64,000 nt of DNA. Origin: Aquabacterium sp. (GTDB taxonomy: Bacteria > Pseudomonadota > Gammaproteobacteria > Burkholderiales > Burkholderiaceae_C). Below, piece after piece: positions 9,595-20,715 of this stretch (positions are counted from its first letter, which is position 1; each line of letters opens with the position of its first letter). The stretch is taken from NCBI GenBank assembly GCA_030654395.1, contig JAURXM010000132.1, forward strand, positions 372,001 through 436,000, in the 5' to 3' direction. The notes beneath the pieces are model-generated. The model worked only from the letters and a program-made list of their open reading frames with translations. It ran no database searches and had not been told where the DNA came from. A program made the translations under genes and the position numbers.

Positions 9595-10646
9595 CAGGCG
9601 GGAGATCAATTTTGATCGCGACAACACGTTTGTGGGGCCGACGGTTGGGGCAGATGTTGGTGATGGCTGTTGCAGCCGGTGTGTGCGCCGTATCGCTTAT
9701 TTTGGTGGGTGATCCGGAAAGCCATCCCTTGGCGGCCTTGGTGCAATACGTCCCCTATCTCGCTTACCTGTTGCCCACGATTTTGGCCTTGGTGTGGTCC
9801 TGTTGGTTGGGGTGGGCTTGGCGTCTGGTCTCCGCGATCAGTGTGGGGCTCGTGTTGACCTTGATCATGGGTTTGGTCTGGGGGCACCCTGATGAGGGGC
9901 ATGGCCATTTGCGTGTCATGACTTACAACAGCAAAGCCCACTTGGCGATGGCTGCGCCCAACGGTGGTGCAGCCTTGGCGCTGGAGATTTACCAACATGA
10001 TCCAGATGTGTTGGTGATGCAAGATGCTGGTGAGCTCATGCAGTGGCAGCGTGAACGGCCAGATATGTTCAATGCCATTGTGGGCAAGCGGGATGTGTAC
10101 TCTTTTGGTCAGTACATCATCGCCAGTCGCTTGCCCTTAAAAGCGTGCGCGCCGGGTAGCATTCCGATTCGCAAAAAGCCACACAGCTTTGTGCATTGTG
10201 TTTTGACCGTGCATGGTGAAGAGATTGATCTTGTCACCGTTCATTTTTTGACCCCGCGTGAAGGCTTGAACGCCACGCGCCATGGGGGGCTCAAGGGCTT
10301 GGCCGCTTGGCGCGTCAACATGGAGGATCGCTTGACGCAATCCCACGAATTGGCTGCACAACTCAATGCCATGAAACGCAAGCGCATTGTGATGGGCGAC
10401 CTCAACGCGCCAGAGTCCTCAACCGTGGTGCAGACGCTCTTGCGCACAGGGATGCGGGACGCTTTTTCTAGCGCGGGCCGAGGTTATGGCTACACCCATG
10501 GGCATTCATTGCGGCCTGGACTATCTTTTTTACGCATCGACCACATTTTGGTCAGTGACGATATCGGCGTGTCACAGGCATTTGCTGGCGGCAGCGCAGC
10601 CTCGGAGCATCGCCCTGTGATCGCTGACTTGCAGGTGACGCGCTGA
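9588..10646 (+). CDS. Endonuclease/exonuclease/phosphatase family protein with N-terminal membrane segments
   Basis: LRVMTYNSKAH, GDLNAPESS, RIDHILVSDD, SEHRPVIADL motifs of the EEP superfamily. Exact start uncertain. Confidence 0.82.
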   Translation: MVTGGRSILIATTRLWGRRLGQMLVMAVAAGVCAVSLILVGDPESHPLAALVQYVPYLAYLLPTILALVWSCWLGWAWRLVSAISVGLVLTLIMGLVWGHPDEGHGHLRVMTYNSKAHLAMAAPNGGAALALEIYQHDPDVLVMQDAGELMQWQRERPDMFNAIVGKRDVYSFGQYIIASRLPLKACAPGSIPIRKKPHSFVHCVLTVHGEEIDLVTVHFLTPREGLNATRHGGLKGLAAWRVNMEDRLTQSHELAAQLNAMKRKRIVMGDLNAPESSTVVQTLLRTGMRDAFSSAGRGYGYTHGHSLRPGLSFLRIDHILVSDDIGVSQAFAGGSAASEHRPVIADLQVTR

Positions 10647-10649
10647 ACG

Positions 10650-11008
10650 CTAGCGACGAAGCTGGCGTTTGACGTGATTTGATAAGGCTTTGCTCGTGGC
10701 TTGGATGGTGTTTTTGAGGCTGACAATGCGCCCCCAAGCTAGGCTGGTTTTGACACGGGTCAGGATGCGGTCTTTGAATACCATCGACTTGGCGAACAAG
10801 CGGGCAAACCAAGCCAGTTGCATCAAGGTGGGTTGCGTCAGCATGAACAGCCTGGCCGTGACCCCGCCAATATAAGACCAACAACTTCATCGGCAACAGG
10901 GTCAATATGGGCACGATGAAAATGCCCAAGACCCCGTAAGGCGGGAGGGCCATGATGCGATGCCCGCTAGGCGCTCCATCCCCACTCTTCAAACAGCAGC
11001 AACAGTAT
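10650..11008 (-). pseudogene. Decayed small membrane-protein gene, fragments in different frames
   Basis: Minus strand: TILLLLFEEWGWSA* in one frame, MALPPYGVLGIFIVPILTLLPMKLLVLY in another, IGGVTARLFMLTQPTLMQLAWFARLFAKSMVFKDRILTRV in another; together they resemble one small membrane protein. Confidence 0.65.
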
Positions 11009-11010
11009 GG

Positions 11011-12162
<1,152 letters not shown>

Positions 12163-12175
12163 TTACGGCGAGGCG

Positions 12176-14548
12176 TTAGACCATCGTGTTGACACGGTGG
12201 GGGTTATTGAGTCGCTCTAGCAGGTGTTCGCTGCGAAAGGGTTTGGCTAGCACCTCTTGGCCTGATGAGCCTAAGCGTGCCAGTTCACTCGGGTCTGTGT
12301 CGCCCGAGATAATCAGTGTTTTGACGTTAAGCCCTTGTGCGCGCAGACTGGCGCCCAGTGTTTGGGCCAATTGCAAACCGTCCATGCCAGGCAGGCGGTA
12401 GTCCGTTATCAGCGTATCGGGCATGTCTTGTTCATCGCCATGCTCCAGCAAAGAGGGCAGCTCGTCCATCAGCGATTCGGCTTCAGGCCAGGTGCGTATG
12501 CGGGCGCCCCAGCTGTGCAGCATCTCACCCATCGCTCTGCGCAGCAAGGTGTCGTCCTCGACCAGCCAGATCACGCGGCCTGCCAAGGGTTGATCTGGGA
12601 TTTCTGGTGCTTCCTTGCGTTTGGCTGGTGCGAGGTTCAGTGGCAGCTCAACCGTAAAAAGAGAGCCCCGACCCAAACGGGATTTGACCGTGATCTGCTC
12701 GCCCATGATGTCTGCGGTGCGCCTCACGATGGCCAAGCCCAGACCAATCCCCCTGCTGCGGTCTCGCGAGGCATTGCTGACTTGGTAGAACTCCTCGAAG
12801 ATGCGTTCGAGCTGGTCTGGCGCAATGCCAATGCCTGTGTCCCACACTTCAATGCGCAGCCGATGCTTGCCGCTGTGGCGAGCGGCGACCAAAACGCCAC
12901 CACTGTGGGTGTAGCGGATCGCATTGGAGACCAAGTTGCGCAGTACGCTGTGAAAAAGCACGGGGTCAGTTAACACCGTGAGCGGCGTGTCGCTTCGGCT
13001 CTTCGGTAAGCGGAACGTCAGGCTCAGGCCTTTGGAGTCAGCGGCACTTTTCTCATGGACACGAACAGCCTGAAACACGTCGGCCAAGCACACGGACTGA
13101 AAATCGGGCTTGACCGCGCAGGCGTCCAGGCGAGAGATGTCCAACAGGCCCACAAGCAAGGATTCCATGGAGGTGACGGCTTCATCGAGCATGTCAGTTA
13201 ACTCGATGACTTCGGGTGCTTTGGCTTGCTGGCGCAACAGGCTGACCAGCAGGCCGATCGCGGCCGTAGGTTGGCGCAGGTCATGGCTGGCCGAGGCCAG
13301 AAAGCGTGTTTTCGACTGATTGGCTTCAACCAGTGCACGGGTGCGATCGGCTACGCGCTCTTCTAGGGTGATGTTCATGCGCTCTGACAGGTTCATGGCT
13401 TCGATGAACTTGCGCATCAAACGCAGGGCAAAACCCAAGAAGATGATGGGCACGCAATAAGGCGTCCAATAGAGCGCGGTGACATCTAAATAGGGTGTCA
13501 AGAATAGGTAATCGTGGGCCACGCTGACGAAGGTGCCGACGGACCCTAGCGTCATCGCAATGGCCTCTAGCCAGTGCTGCTTCCACGACGCCAGCACCAC
13601 GTGCGACACCATCAAAATCCCGCATAGCATCAGCAGCGGGTAGGCGACCAAGCGCAGCGTGTCCAAGTGGGGGGTGCCCATGACAGCCAAACCAAGCAGT
13701 GGGAAGCCAAACCCCATGACGCGCAAGGGCCAGCGTATCCGCTTGATGGGGCGGTTGGCGTAGCTCAAACCGAACATGGCTACGTAGTAGGTGCTCACGG
13801 CCTGACCGGCGAAGAAGAACCAGTCCACAACGGGTGCGGGCCAGCTGATGGTCTCGACGAAGTACAGCGCATTGCGGCCACACATCACCAGCATCAAACA
13901 GCCAAAATGACCAAACACCACATCGTTTGGTCGGGCACGCCAAGCCAGCAGCAGAAACAGTGCCATGCCTGCGACGCTCATATTGAGCATGCGAGGCAAG
14001 TCAACAGTCATCCATGCCCAGCTATCGAAGTCAGCGCGCATGTCAACCAAGGGACCGGCTTGCAGCGGCGCGATACCGGGCTTGCGAAAGGGGTTCATGC
14101 GGACATCGATTTCGATGTCGTTGTCACCGGCCAGCAAGACGTTGACAGGCAGCTCAATCAGGTAGGGCAGGGTGGCCATGCTGGTGATGGTGCTGCCCTC
14201 CATGTGCCGGGTGCTCAATTGGATGCCATTGACGGTGACGCGGTGGTCGCCAGGCAAACGGTCGATGCGCAAGGCCCAAGGCACGGTAGGTGAGCGGGGC
14301 ATGTACAGCCTTGCTCTGTAGCAACCAATCGCAGGCGGCTTGATGTTGAGGGTTCGCCAGTCATCGGGTAACTTGACGGTGCGGCCTTCAATTTGGTCGG
14401 CGCAACTGCCTTGCGACAAGACAGCCTGATCAATCACATAAGCCGGGTTTGCCCACGCTGCGTGGTGGGGCCACGCCGTGATCCAGATGATCAGGATGAG
14501 CGTGCGCTTGAGCCACGCCGCTGCCCGGTATGCAATCCCTTGTCCCAT
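12176..14548 (-). CDS. Hybrid sensor histidine kinase/response regulator with 7TM-DISM-like membrane input
   Basis: H-box FLASASHDLRQPTAAIGLL, N/G boxes (LRNLVSNAIRYT, DTGIGI, GIGLGLAIVRR), C-terminal receiver (VEDDTLLRRAM, LITDYRLPGMDG, LAKPF), multi-TM N-terminus. Confidence 0.9.
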   Translation of the reverse strand: MGQGIAYRAAAWLKRTLILIIWITAWPHHAAWANPAYVIDQAVLSQGSCADQIEGRTVKLPDDWRTLNIKPPAIGCYRARLYMPRSPTVPWALRIDRLPGDHRVTVNGIQLSTRHMEGSTITSMATLPYLIELPVNVLLAGDNDIEIDVRMNPFRKPGIAPLQAGPLVDMRADFDSWAWMTVDLPRMLNMSVAGMALFLLLAWRARPNDVVFGHFGCLMLVMCGRNALYFVETISWPAPVVDWFFFAGQAVSTYYVAMFGLSYANRPIKRIRWPLRVMGFGFPLLGLAVMGTPHLDTLRLVAYPLLMLCGILMVSHVVLASWKQHWLEAIAMTLGSVGTFVSVAHDYLFLTPYLDVTALYWTPYCVPIIFLGFALRLMRKFIEAMNLSERMNITLEERVADRTRALVEANQSKTRFLASASHDLRQPTAAIGLLVSLLRQQAKAPEVIELTDMLDEAVTSMESLLVGLLDISRLDACAVKPDFQSVCLADVFQAVRVHEKSAADSKGLSLTFRLPKSRSDTPLTVLTDPVLFHSVLRNLVSNAIRYTHSGGVLVAARHSGKHRLRIEVWDTGIGIAPDQLERIFEEFYQVSNASRDRSRGIGLGLAIVRRTADIMGEQITVKSRLGRGSLFTVELPLNLAPAKRKEAPEIPDQPLAGRVIWLVEDDTLLRRAMGEMLHSWGARIRTWPEAESLMDELPSLLEHGDEQDMPDTLITDYRLPGMDGLQLAQTLGASLRAQGLNVKTLIISGDTDPSELARLGSSGQEVLAKPFRSEHLLERLNNPHRVNTMV

Positions 14549-14560
14549 GGTGCCTGCTTT

Positions 14561-15628
14561 TTATTTTTGAATCAGCATGGCATCGCCATAGCTGAAAAAC
14601 CGATATCGCTGTTCGATCGCGTACTGATACAACTGCCTCATGTGTTCATAGCCCGTCAAGGCGCTGACCAGCATCAAGAGTGTACTTTTTGGCAGGTGAA
14701 AATTGGTGATCAACACGTCGACCACTTTGAAATTGAAACCCGGTGTGATGAAGATGTCCGTGTCACGGCTACCTGCATCCAGAATTTGGCTAGGCTGGGC
14801 GTGTAGCGCGGCGGATTCAAGCGCCCGCAGGGTCGTGGTGCCAACTGACACAATGCGTCCGCCCGCCGCTTTGGTGGCCTGTATGGCCGCGACTGTGCTG
14901 GCGGGTACATCAAACCACTCGCTGTGCATTTTGTGCTCGGCCAAGTTGTCGACGCGCACGGGCTGGAAGGTGCCCGCACCGACGTGCAAAGTCACCTCTG
15001 CGGTTTGGATGCCTTTGGCTTTGAGCCGTGCCAGCAAAGCTTCATCGAAGTGCAGAGCCGCAGTGGGCGCGGCCACTGCGCCGGGTGTGGACGCAAACAC
15101 GGTTTGGTAGCGCCGAACGTCGTCCTCTTCGTCTGTATGTGTGATGTACGGCGGCAAGGGCACGTGCCCATGTTGCTCAAGCAAGGTCAAAGGGTCACCT
15201 GAGAATCGCAGGTGGAACATCCCGCCATCGGGCCCGCCACGCCCAAGTACTTCGGCGTCAAACGCATTGGCAAAGCGCAGGGTGCTGCCGGGTTTTGGGG
15301 ATTTGCTGGACCGGACATGGGCCCACACCTCGTGGTTGGGTAAGACACGTTCAACCAGGGCCTCTACCGCGCCGCCAGAGGCTTTGTGCCCGTAAAGCCT
15401 CGCCTTGATCACCCGTGTGTTGTTGAACACGAGCAAATCACCGGCTTGCAGCAAATCAGGCAGGTCGCGAAACACGCGGTCAACGGGTTGCGGACCAAGG
15501 CCATCGAGCAGACGCGATGCGCTGCGTTCAGCGGCAGGATGCTGTGCAATCAGCTCAGGGGGGAGTTCGAAGTTGAAGTCGCTGAGGCAATAGCACGCCG
15601 CAGGTGTTGGGGGGAGGGTAGGGCTCAT
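14561..15628 (-). CDS. queA: S-adenosylmethionine:tRNA ribosyltransferase-isomerase
   Basis: [18 protein letters not shown] start, [65 protein letters not shown]. Confidence 0.97.
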   Translation of the reverse strand: MSPTLPPTPAACYCLSDFNFELPPELIAQHPAAERSASRLLDGLGPQPVDRVFRDLPDLLQAGDLLVFNNTRVIKARLYGHKASGGAVEALVERVLPNHEVWAHVRSSKSPKPGSTLRFANAFDAEVLGRGGPDGGMFHLRFSGDPLTLLEQHGHVPLPPYITHTDEEDDVRRYQTVFASTPGAVAAPTAALHFDEALLARLKAKGIQTAEVTLHVGAGTFQPVRVDNLAEHKMHSEWFDVPASTVAAIQATKAAGGRIVSVGTTTLRALESAALHAQPSQILDAGSRDTDIFITPGFNFKVVDVLITNFHLPKSTLLMLVSALTGYEHMRQLYQYAIEQRYRFFSYGDAMLIQK

Positions 15629-15803
15629 GTCATTGAGGGACGGACGGGTCCCGTGCCAAGGAAACCCGCTATTGTCCTGCAAGCTGAGGGTTTTGCTGTA
15701 AATCGCTCCCGTGCTCGATCAGGATGGTTGTGCCGTCGTGACTTTGCCACTGTTTGGCAAGCTTGCCGCAACATGCTGCGGCAATACCTACCGATCACGC
15801 CAC

Positions 15804-16724
15804 TCACTCAAGATTGCGCACGGCTACGCACATCACAGACAGTTGCAAATCAGAGGCATCAGGGTCCACTCCTGATGCACGCTGAGCCAAGCGCAACAGG
15901 GCTGTGTTGCTGCCGCGATCACTGCTCATGATTTCAGGGCCAGCGACATGTCCATGCGGATAAAGCCGCACGCTGAAGCCCAAGGGCTCCAGCACCTCGG
16001 CAAACATACCTCGCTCGATCCCGTCGCCTGGATACTGGAAGTGGACCTCGGTCTTTAGTCGCTCGCGCTGCTCTCGGAAAGATGTGTACTTCCACTTGCG
16101 CGTCGGATGCAGCTTGACCCGTGACAATGGCACCAGCCCACGCAATTTGGATATCAGCTTTCCCGCGCCTTGGATGGCGTGATCCGACCGCAAGGGGTCT
16201 TCATCGGTGACCAGCATGCCCCCAGGCTTGACCAGCCTGGCGCATTCCCTCAAAACCTGCGCCACGTCATCGATGTGATGCAGCACCGCATTGGCCACCA
16301 CGAGATCAGCACACCCCGATGCCAGCGGGGTGTCATGCACATCCGCATACAAGGGCATGTAGCCTAATGTGGCGGCATGCTTGAGTGCCTTTTCGCTGAT
16401 GTCCACACCGATCAGGGCCTTGGGTCGGGCGTGCATGGCCCAACCTAGGTTCCCTGGGCCGCAACCCATGTCCACCACCACCTTGTCATCCCAACTGCCC
16501 GTGGCGCGAAGCCATCGGTCGGCGATCAGACCTGGATGGTTTTCGCAATCAAAATACTTCCCTCCCCATTTGGGATGAGAGAAAAACAAGGCGTTGGCTT
16601 GCATGCCCGGCGTCATGCGCATGATGGGTGATCTGGGTAAGCCCGATGGAGTCCACTCGATGGACGCGTCCGGTTTGAGGTAATGGCCCCATCTCCTGAG
16701 GCCCGCGTTCCGAATGTGTGGCAT
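15804..16724 (-). CDS. Class I SAM-dependent methyltransferase
   Basis: VVDMGCGPGNLGWAM motif I; LVVANAVLHHIDDVAQVLRECARLVKPGGMLV. Confidence 0.85.
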   Translation of the reverse strand: MPHIRNAGLRRWGHYLKPDASIEWTPSGLPRSPIMRMTPGMQANALFFSHPKWGGKYFDCENHPGLIADRWLRATGSWDDKVVVDMGCGPGNLGWAMHARPKALIGVDISEKALKHAATLGYMPLYADVHDTPLASGCADLVVANAVLHHIDDVAQVLRECARLVKPGGMLVTDEDPLRSDHAIQGAGKLISKLRGLVPLSRVKLHPTRKWKYTSFREQRERLKTEVHFQYPGDGIERGMFAEVLEPLGFSVRLYPHGHVAGPEIMSSDRGSNTALLRLAQRASGVDPDASDLQLSVMCVAVRNLE

Positions 16725-16837
16725 GAATGGAGATTCCGAAAGCTGTCGTCTTCAGTAGAATACATGGGGCGCACCGTGACGAGGCATCCCTCTCAAACAA
16801 AGGGCGAAGTAAACAAGCATCATGGAGAGGGACTGAC

Positions 16838-18982
16838 GTGACCCCAGTCGTGCCTGTTAAAGCTGCAAAGACGGTCAAAAAAGCACCAGCGGGTGATGCA
16901 GCGCCTGCGCGGTCGGCGCCGCAACGTGCGTTAGACAAGCTGGGGCTGCTGCGTGACATTGACTTGGCTTTGCACTTGCCCTTGCGCTATGAGGATGAAA
17001 CCCGCATTCAACGGTTGCGAGATGCCCGTGATGGCGAGACCGTGCAGCTTGAGGGTGTGGTGCGAGACAGCCGCATCGAATCACGTGGTCGTCGCCAATT
17101 GATCATCCGGCTGGATGACGGCACGGGCGATGTGCAGCTGAGGTTCTTGAATTTTTACGGTTCACAGCAAAAAAGCTGGGGCGCGGGCGTGCGTTTGCGT
17201 GTGCGTGGTGAGCTGCGCATGGGTTTTTTTGGACGCGAGATGATGCACCCGACCGTGCGCATCGTCACGCCAGACACCCCCCTGCCAACCGCTTTGACAC
17301 CCATTTACCCGACCAGCGCGGGCCTGCCTCAGGCGTATTTGCGCAAGGCGGTGGAGTCGGGCCTGTTGCGCGCCCAGTTGGATGAGTTGATCCCGCCTCA
17401 CTTGCTGCCTCGGCCGTGGCCGCCACTGCGTGAGGCCTTGCACTTGTTGCATCACCCCAGCGCGAACACGCCTTTGGTGACGCTGGAGGATCACAGCCAC
17501 CCAGCATGGCAACGTCTGAAGTTTGAAGAGCTGCTGGCCCAGCAAATATCGCAGATGCAGGCGCGAGCTGAGCGTGCGCACCTGAAAGCGCCTGTTTTAC
17601 TGACGCGGCCTCAGGGTTTGCAGGATAAGTTGTTGGCGGTGCTGCCGTTTCAGCTCACGTCGGCGCAACGCAAGGTCTGTGAAGAAATCGCGGGTGACTT
17701 GCAACGTGCACAACCCATGCACCGCTTGCTGCAAGGTGATGTGGGCTCAGGCAAGACCGTGGTGGCGGCCGTGGCGGCAGCCGTGGCCATGGACGCTGGC
17801 TGGCAATGCGCCTTGATGGCGCCGACCGAAATTCTGGCCGAACAACACTTTCGCAAGCTGGTCAGCTGGCTAGAGCCGTTGGGCGTGAAAGTGGCGTGGT
17901 TGACTGGCAGCCTCAAGGCCAAAGCCAAGCGCGAGCAACTGGCTGCGGTGGCCTCTGGCGAGGCGCAGTTGGTCGTCGGCACCCACGCTGTCATCCAAGA
18001 TCAGGTGGCCTTCGCTAAATTGGGCCTGGCCTTGATCGACGAGCAACACCGCTTTGGCGTGGCACAGCGACTGCAACTGCGCAGCAAGCTAGAGAGCAGC
18101 GAGCTAGAACCCCACTTGCTGATGATGAGCGCCACGCCCATCCCCCGTACTTTGGCCATGACTTACTTGGCTGACTTGGAGGTCAGCACCATTGATGAGC
18201 TGCCACCGGGGCGCACACCCATCGTCACCAAAGTCTTTGCTGACAGCCGCCGCGAAGAAGTCATCGAACGCATCCGCGATGAAGTAGCCAAAGGGCGGCA
18301 GGTATATTGGGTTTGCCCCTTGATCGATGAGACCGAAGACAGCGACAAGGCCGCAGACGAAGCAGCTGGCCGGTCTATGAACCAGCGCCCGCCCTTGGAT
18401 TTGAGTAACGTCACCGAGACCCATCAAGAGCTCAGCGAAACATTGCAAGGATTCGGCGTGGGGCTGTTGCATGGCCGGCTGCCTGCGGCCGACAAAGCCG
18501 AAATGATGGCGCGCTTTTCTGGCGGTGAGTTGTCTGTTCTGGTGGCCACAACCGTGATCGAAGTGGGCGTCGATGTGCCCAACGCCAGCCTGATGGTCAT
18601 TGAGCACGCCGAGCGATTCGGCCTGAGCCAGTTGCACCAGTTGCGCGGCCGGGTTGGGCGTGGCGCAGTGGCCAGTGTGTGCGTGCTGCTCTATGGCTCA
18701 CCCTTGTCCGATACCGGCAAACAACGCCTCAAGGCCATGGCCGAGACGACCGATGGTTTTGAGATTGCCAGGCGCGATTTGGATATACGTGGGCCGGGCG
18801 AGTTCATGGGGGCACGTCAATCTGGTGCGGCCTTGTTGCGTTTTGCAGAACTCAATGAAGATGCTGACTTGGTGGTCGAGGCACGCACGGCGGCCGAGGC
18901 CATGCTGCAACATGCACCTGATGCCGCGCAGCGTCACGTGGCGCGTTGGTTAGGCTATAAATCAGAATTCCTCAAGGCCTGA
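16838..18982 (+). CDS. recG: ATP-dependent DNA helicase RecG
   Basis: LLQGDVGSGKTVVA Walker A, LIDEQHRFGV, MSATPIPRTLAMT, RGRVGRG; GTG start at 16838 with GGAGAGG upstream (longer ATG start at 16727 possible). Confidence 0.96.
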   Translation: MTPVVPVKAAKTVKKAPAGDAAPARSAPQRALDKLGLLRDIDLALHLPLRYEDETRIQRLRDARDGETVQLEGVVRDSRIESRGRRQLIIRLDDGTGDVQLRFLNFYGSQQKSWGAGVRLRVRGELRMGFFGREMMHPTVRIVTPDTPLPTALTPIYPTSAGLPQAYLRKAVESGLLRAQLDELIPPHLLPRPWPPLREALHLLHHPSANTPLVTLEDHSHPAWQRLKFEELLAQQISQMQARAERAHLKAPVLLTRPQGLQDKLLAVLPFQLTSAQRKVCEEIAGDLQRAQPMHRLLQGDVGSGKTVVAAVAAAVAMDAGWQCALMAPTEILAEQHFRKLVSWLEPLGVKVAWLTGSLKAKAKREQLAAVASGEAQLVVGTHAVIQDQVAFAKLGLALIDEQHRFGVAQRLQLRSKLESSELEPHLLMMSATPIPRTLAMTYLADLEVSTIDELPPGRTPIVTKVFADSRREEVIERIRDEVAKGRQVYWVCPLIDETEDSDKAADEAAGRSMNQRPPLDLSNVTETHQELSETLQGFGVGLLHGRLPAADKAEMMARFSGGELSVLVATTVIEVGVDVPNASLMVIEHAERFGLSQLHQLRGRVGRGAVASVCVLLYGSPLSDTGKQRLKAMAETTDGFEIARRDLDIRGPGEFMGARQSGAALLRFAELNEDADLVVEARTAAEAMLQHAPDAAQRHVARWLGYKSEFLKA

Positions 18983-18997
18983 AGCACAATCCCCATC

Positions 18998-19921
18998 ATG
19001 ACCTTGACTGAACTTCGCTATATCGTGGCCGTGGCCCGTGAACGCCATTTTGGACGTGCTGCCGAAGCTTGCTTCGTGTCGCAACCTACCTTGTCCGTTG
19101 CCGTGAAAAAGCTCGAAGACGAACTGGACGTCAAATTGTTCGAGCGGGGCAGTGCCGAGATCAGCGTCACCCCGCTGGGTGAGGACATCGTGCGGCAGGC
19201 GCAGTCGGTGCTGGAGCAAGCCCAGTTCATCAAAGAAATCGCCAAACGGGGCAAAGACCCGCTCACGGGTGTGCTGCGATTGGGCGTGATCTACACCATC
19301 GGCCCTTACCTGTTGCCCGATTTGGTACGCACAGCCATCGCCCGTGTCCCCCAAATGCCTTTGATGTTGCAAGAGAACTTCACGGTCAAGTTGCTGGAAA
19401 TGCTGCGCGCTGGCGAGCTCGATTGCGCGATCTTGGCAGAGCCGTTCATGGACACCAATCTGGCTGTGGCGCCTTTGTACGAAGAGTCCTTTATGGTCGC
19501 CGTGCCGCGCAGCCATCCCTTGGCGCTGAGGGATAAAGTCAGCGCCGATGAGCTCAAACGCGAAACCATGCTGCTGCTGGGTTCAGGGCATTGTTTCAGA
19601 GATCACGTGCTGGATGTGTGCCCTGAGTTCGCGCGTTTTTCAAGCGATGCCGAGGGGATCCGCAAGACCTTTGAGGGCTCGTCCCTAGAGACCATCAAGC
19701 ACATGGTGGCGGCGGGCATGGGCGTGACCGTGGTGCCGCGTTTGTCGGTGCCGATTGAGCCGCATCCGCACTTGGTTTTTGTGCCCTTTGATGACCCTGT
19801 GCCAACGCGCCGTGTGGTGCTCGCTTGGCGTCGCAGCTTTACCCGCTATGAGGCCATCGCAGCCTTGCGCAACGCCATTTATGCGTGCCCGCTTGAAGGC
19901 GTGACCCGCTTGACCAGTTAA
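18998..19921 (+). CDS. oxyR: LysR-family hydrogen peroxide regulator OxyR
   Basis: LysR HTH at N-terminus; redox Cys pair GHCFRDHVLDVC with C-x8-C spacing; adjacent to recG. Confidence 0.93.
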   Translation: MTLTELRYIVAVARERHFGRAAEACFVSQPTLSVAVKKLEDELDVKLFERGSAEISVTPLGEDIVRQAQSVLEQAQFIKEIAKRGKDPLTGVLRLGVIYTIGPYLLPDLVRTAIARVPQMPLMLQENFTVKLLEMLRAGELDCAILAEPFMDTNLAVAPLYEESFMVAVPRSHPLALRDKVSADELKRETMLLLGSGHCFRDHVLDVCPEFARFSSDAEGIRKTFEGSSLETIKHMVAAGMGVTVVPRLSVPIEPHPHLVFVPFDDPVPTRRVVLAWRRSFTRYEAIAALRNAIYACPLEGVTRLTS

Positions 19922-20715
19922 GCGGCAGCGTCTGTGCCAGCCGACTTTGGTGGCGCATCAAAGCACGCCACCACCGTGAAATACAGCGAGGCATAAAAGG
20001 CACCAGCCAACCACATGCCGGCGATGACCGCTATCACATCGGCGGCAGCGGGGATGGGGATCAACAGCATCAAAAGCCTGTCCAGCAGGCCTGCCACGAT
20101 CAGGATGCCCAGCCAGCTTGCGCCATAGACGATGAATGCACCCAAGTTGCGCCATGTTGCGTAGGCACTGAAGAACAGCGCTTTGCCAACGGGCATGCGT
20201 GCCCACAACACCAAAGCAGGTGTGTGCCAAAAAATCAGCGAGACCGGGATGGTCAGGGCGGCACGCCACAGCATGTCTTGCTGCACCAAAGGATTGGTTA
20301 TCAGTTCTGCAGCGTCTTTGGCAGCCTTTCTGATGGTATCCAGCGCCTCTGGATCTGGGCCCAGCCATTGTGCGATTTGCATCACCAGCAGCGTTGCCAA
20401 GATGTAGGCCCCGCCCAGTTGAGCAAAGGCGAGGCGAGGCGAATCGGGCTGTTTGATGGCTTCGATCATCACGGCGGGTGTGATGCGTTCTCCAGCCAGC
20501 GCACGACGTGTCGCCAGCATGAAGCCCATCCAGACCAAAGGCATCACGCCAACAAACAAAGCACCCATTTGTTCGGGTAGGCTCAATAAGAGCAGGGCCA
20601 CGGTGCCAACCAAGCCCAGTAGACCAATGAAGCCGAGCGGTTGTTTTCGACAGGCCAGTACACCTTGGCGTACCCACACCAGACCTTGTGAGGCCTTGAC
20701 TAATTTGAGATTCAT
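19918..20715 (-). CDS. BPSS1780-type membrane protein
   Basis: Multi-TM protein starting LKLVKASQGLVWVRQGVLACRKQPLGFIGLLGL; ATGA-type overlap with thrB stop. Confidence 0.75.
   Translation of the reverse strand: MNLKLVKASQGLVWVRQGVLACRKQPLGFIGLLGLVGTVALLLLSLPEQMGALFVGVMPLVWMGFMLATRRALAGERITPAVMIEAIKQPDSPRLAFAQLGGAYILATLLVMQIAQWLGPDPEALDTIRKAAKDAAELITNPLVQQDMLWRAALTIPVSLIFWHTPALVLWARMPVGKALFFSAYATWRNLGAFIVYGASWLGILIVAGLLDRLLMLLIPIPAAADVIAVIAGMWLAGAFYASLYFTVVACFDAPPKSAGTDAAA

Noticed and set aside
13667-14293. 208-aa plus-strand ORF
   Set aside because: Antisense to the hybrid histidine kinase; no start context or motif.
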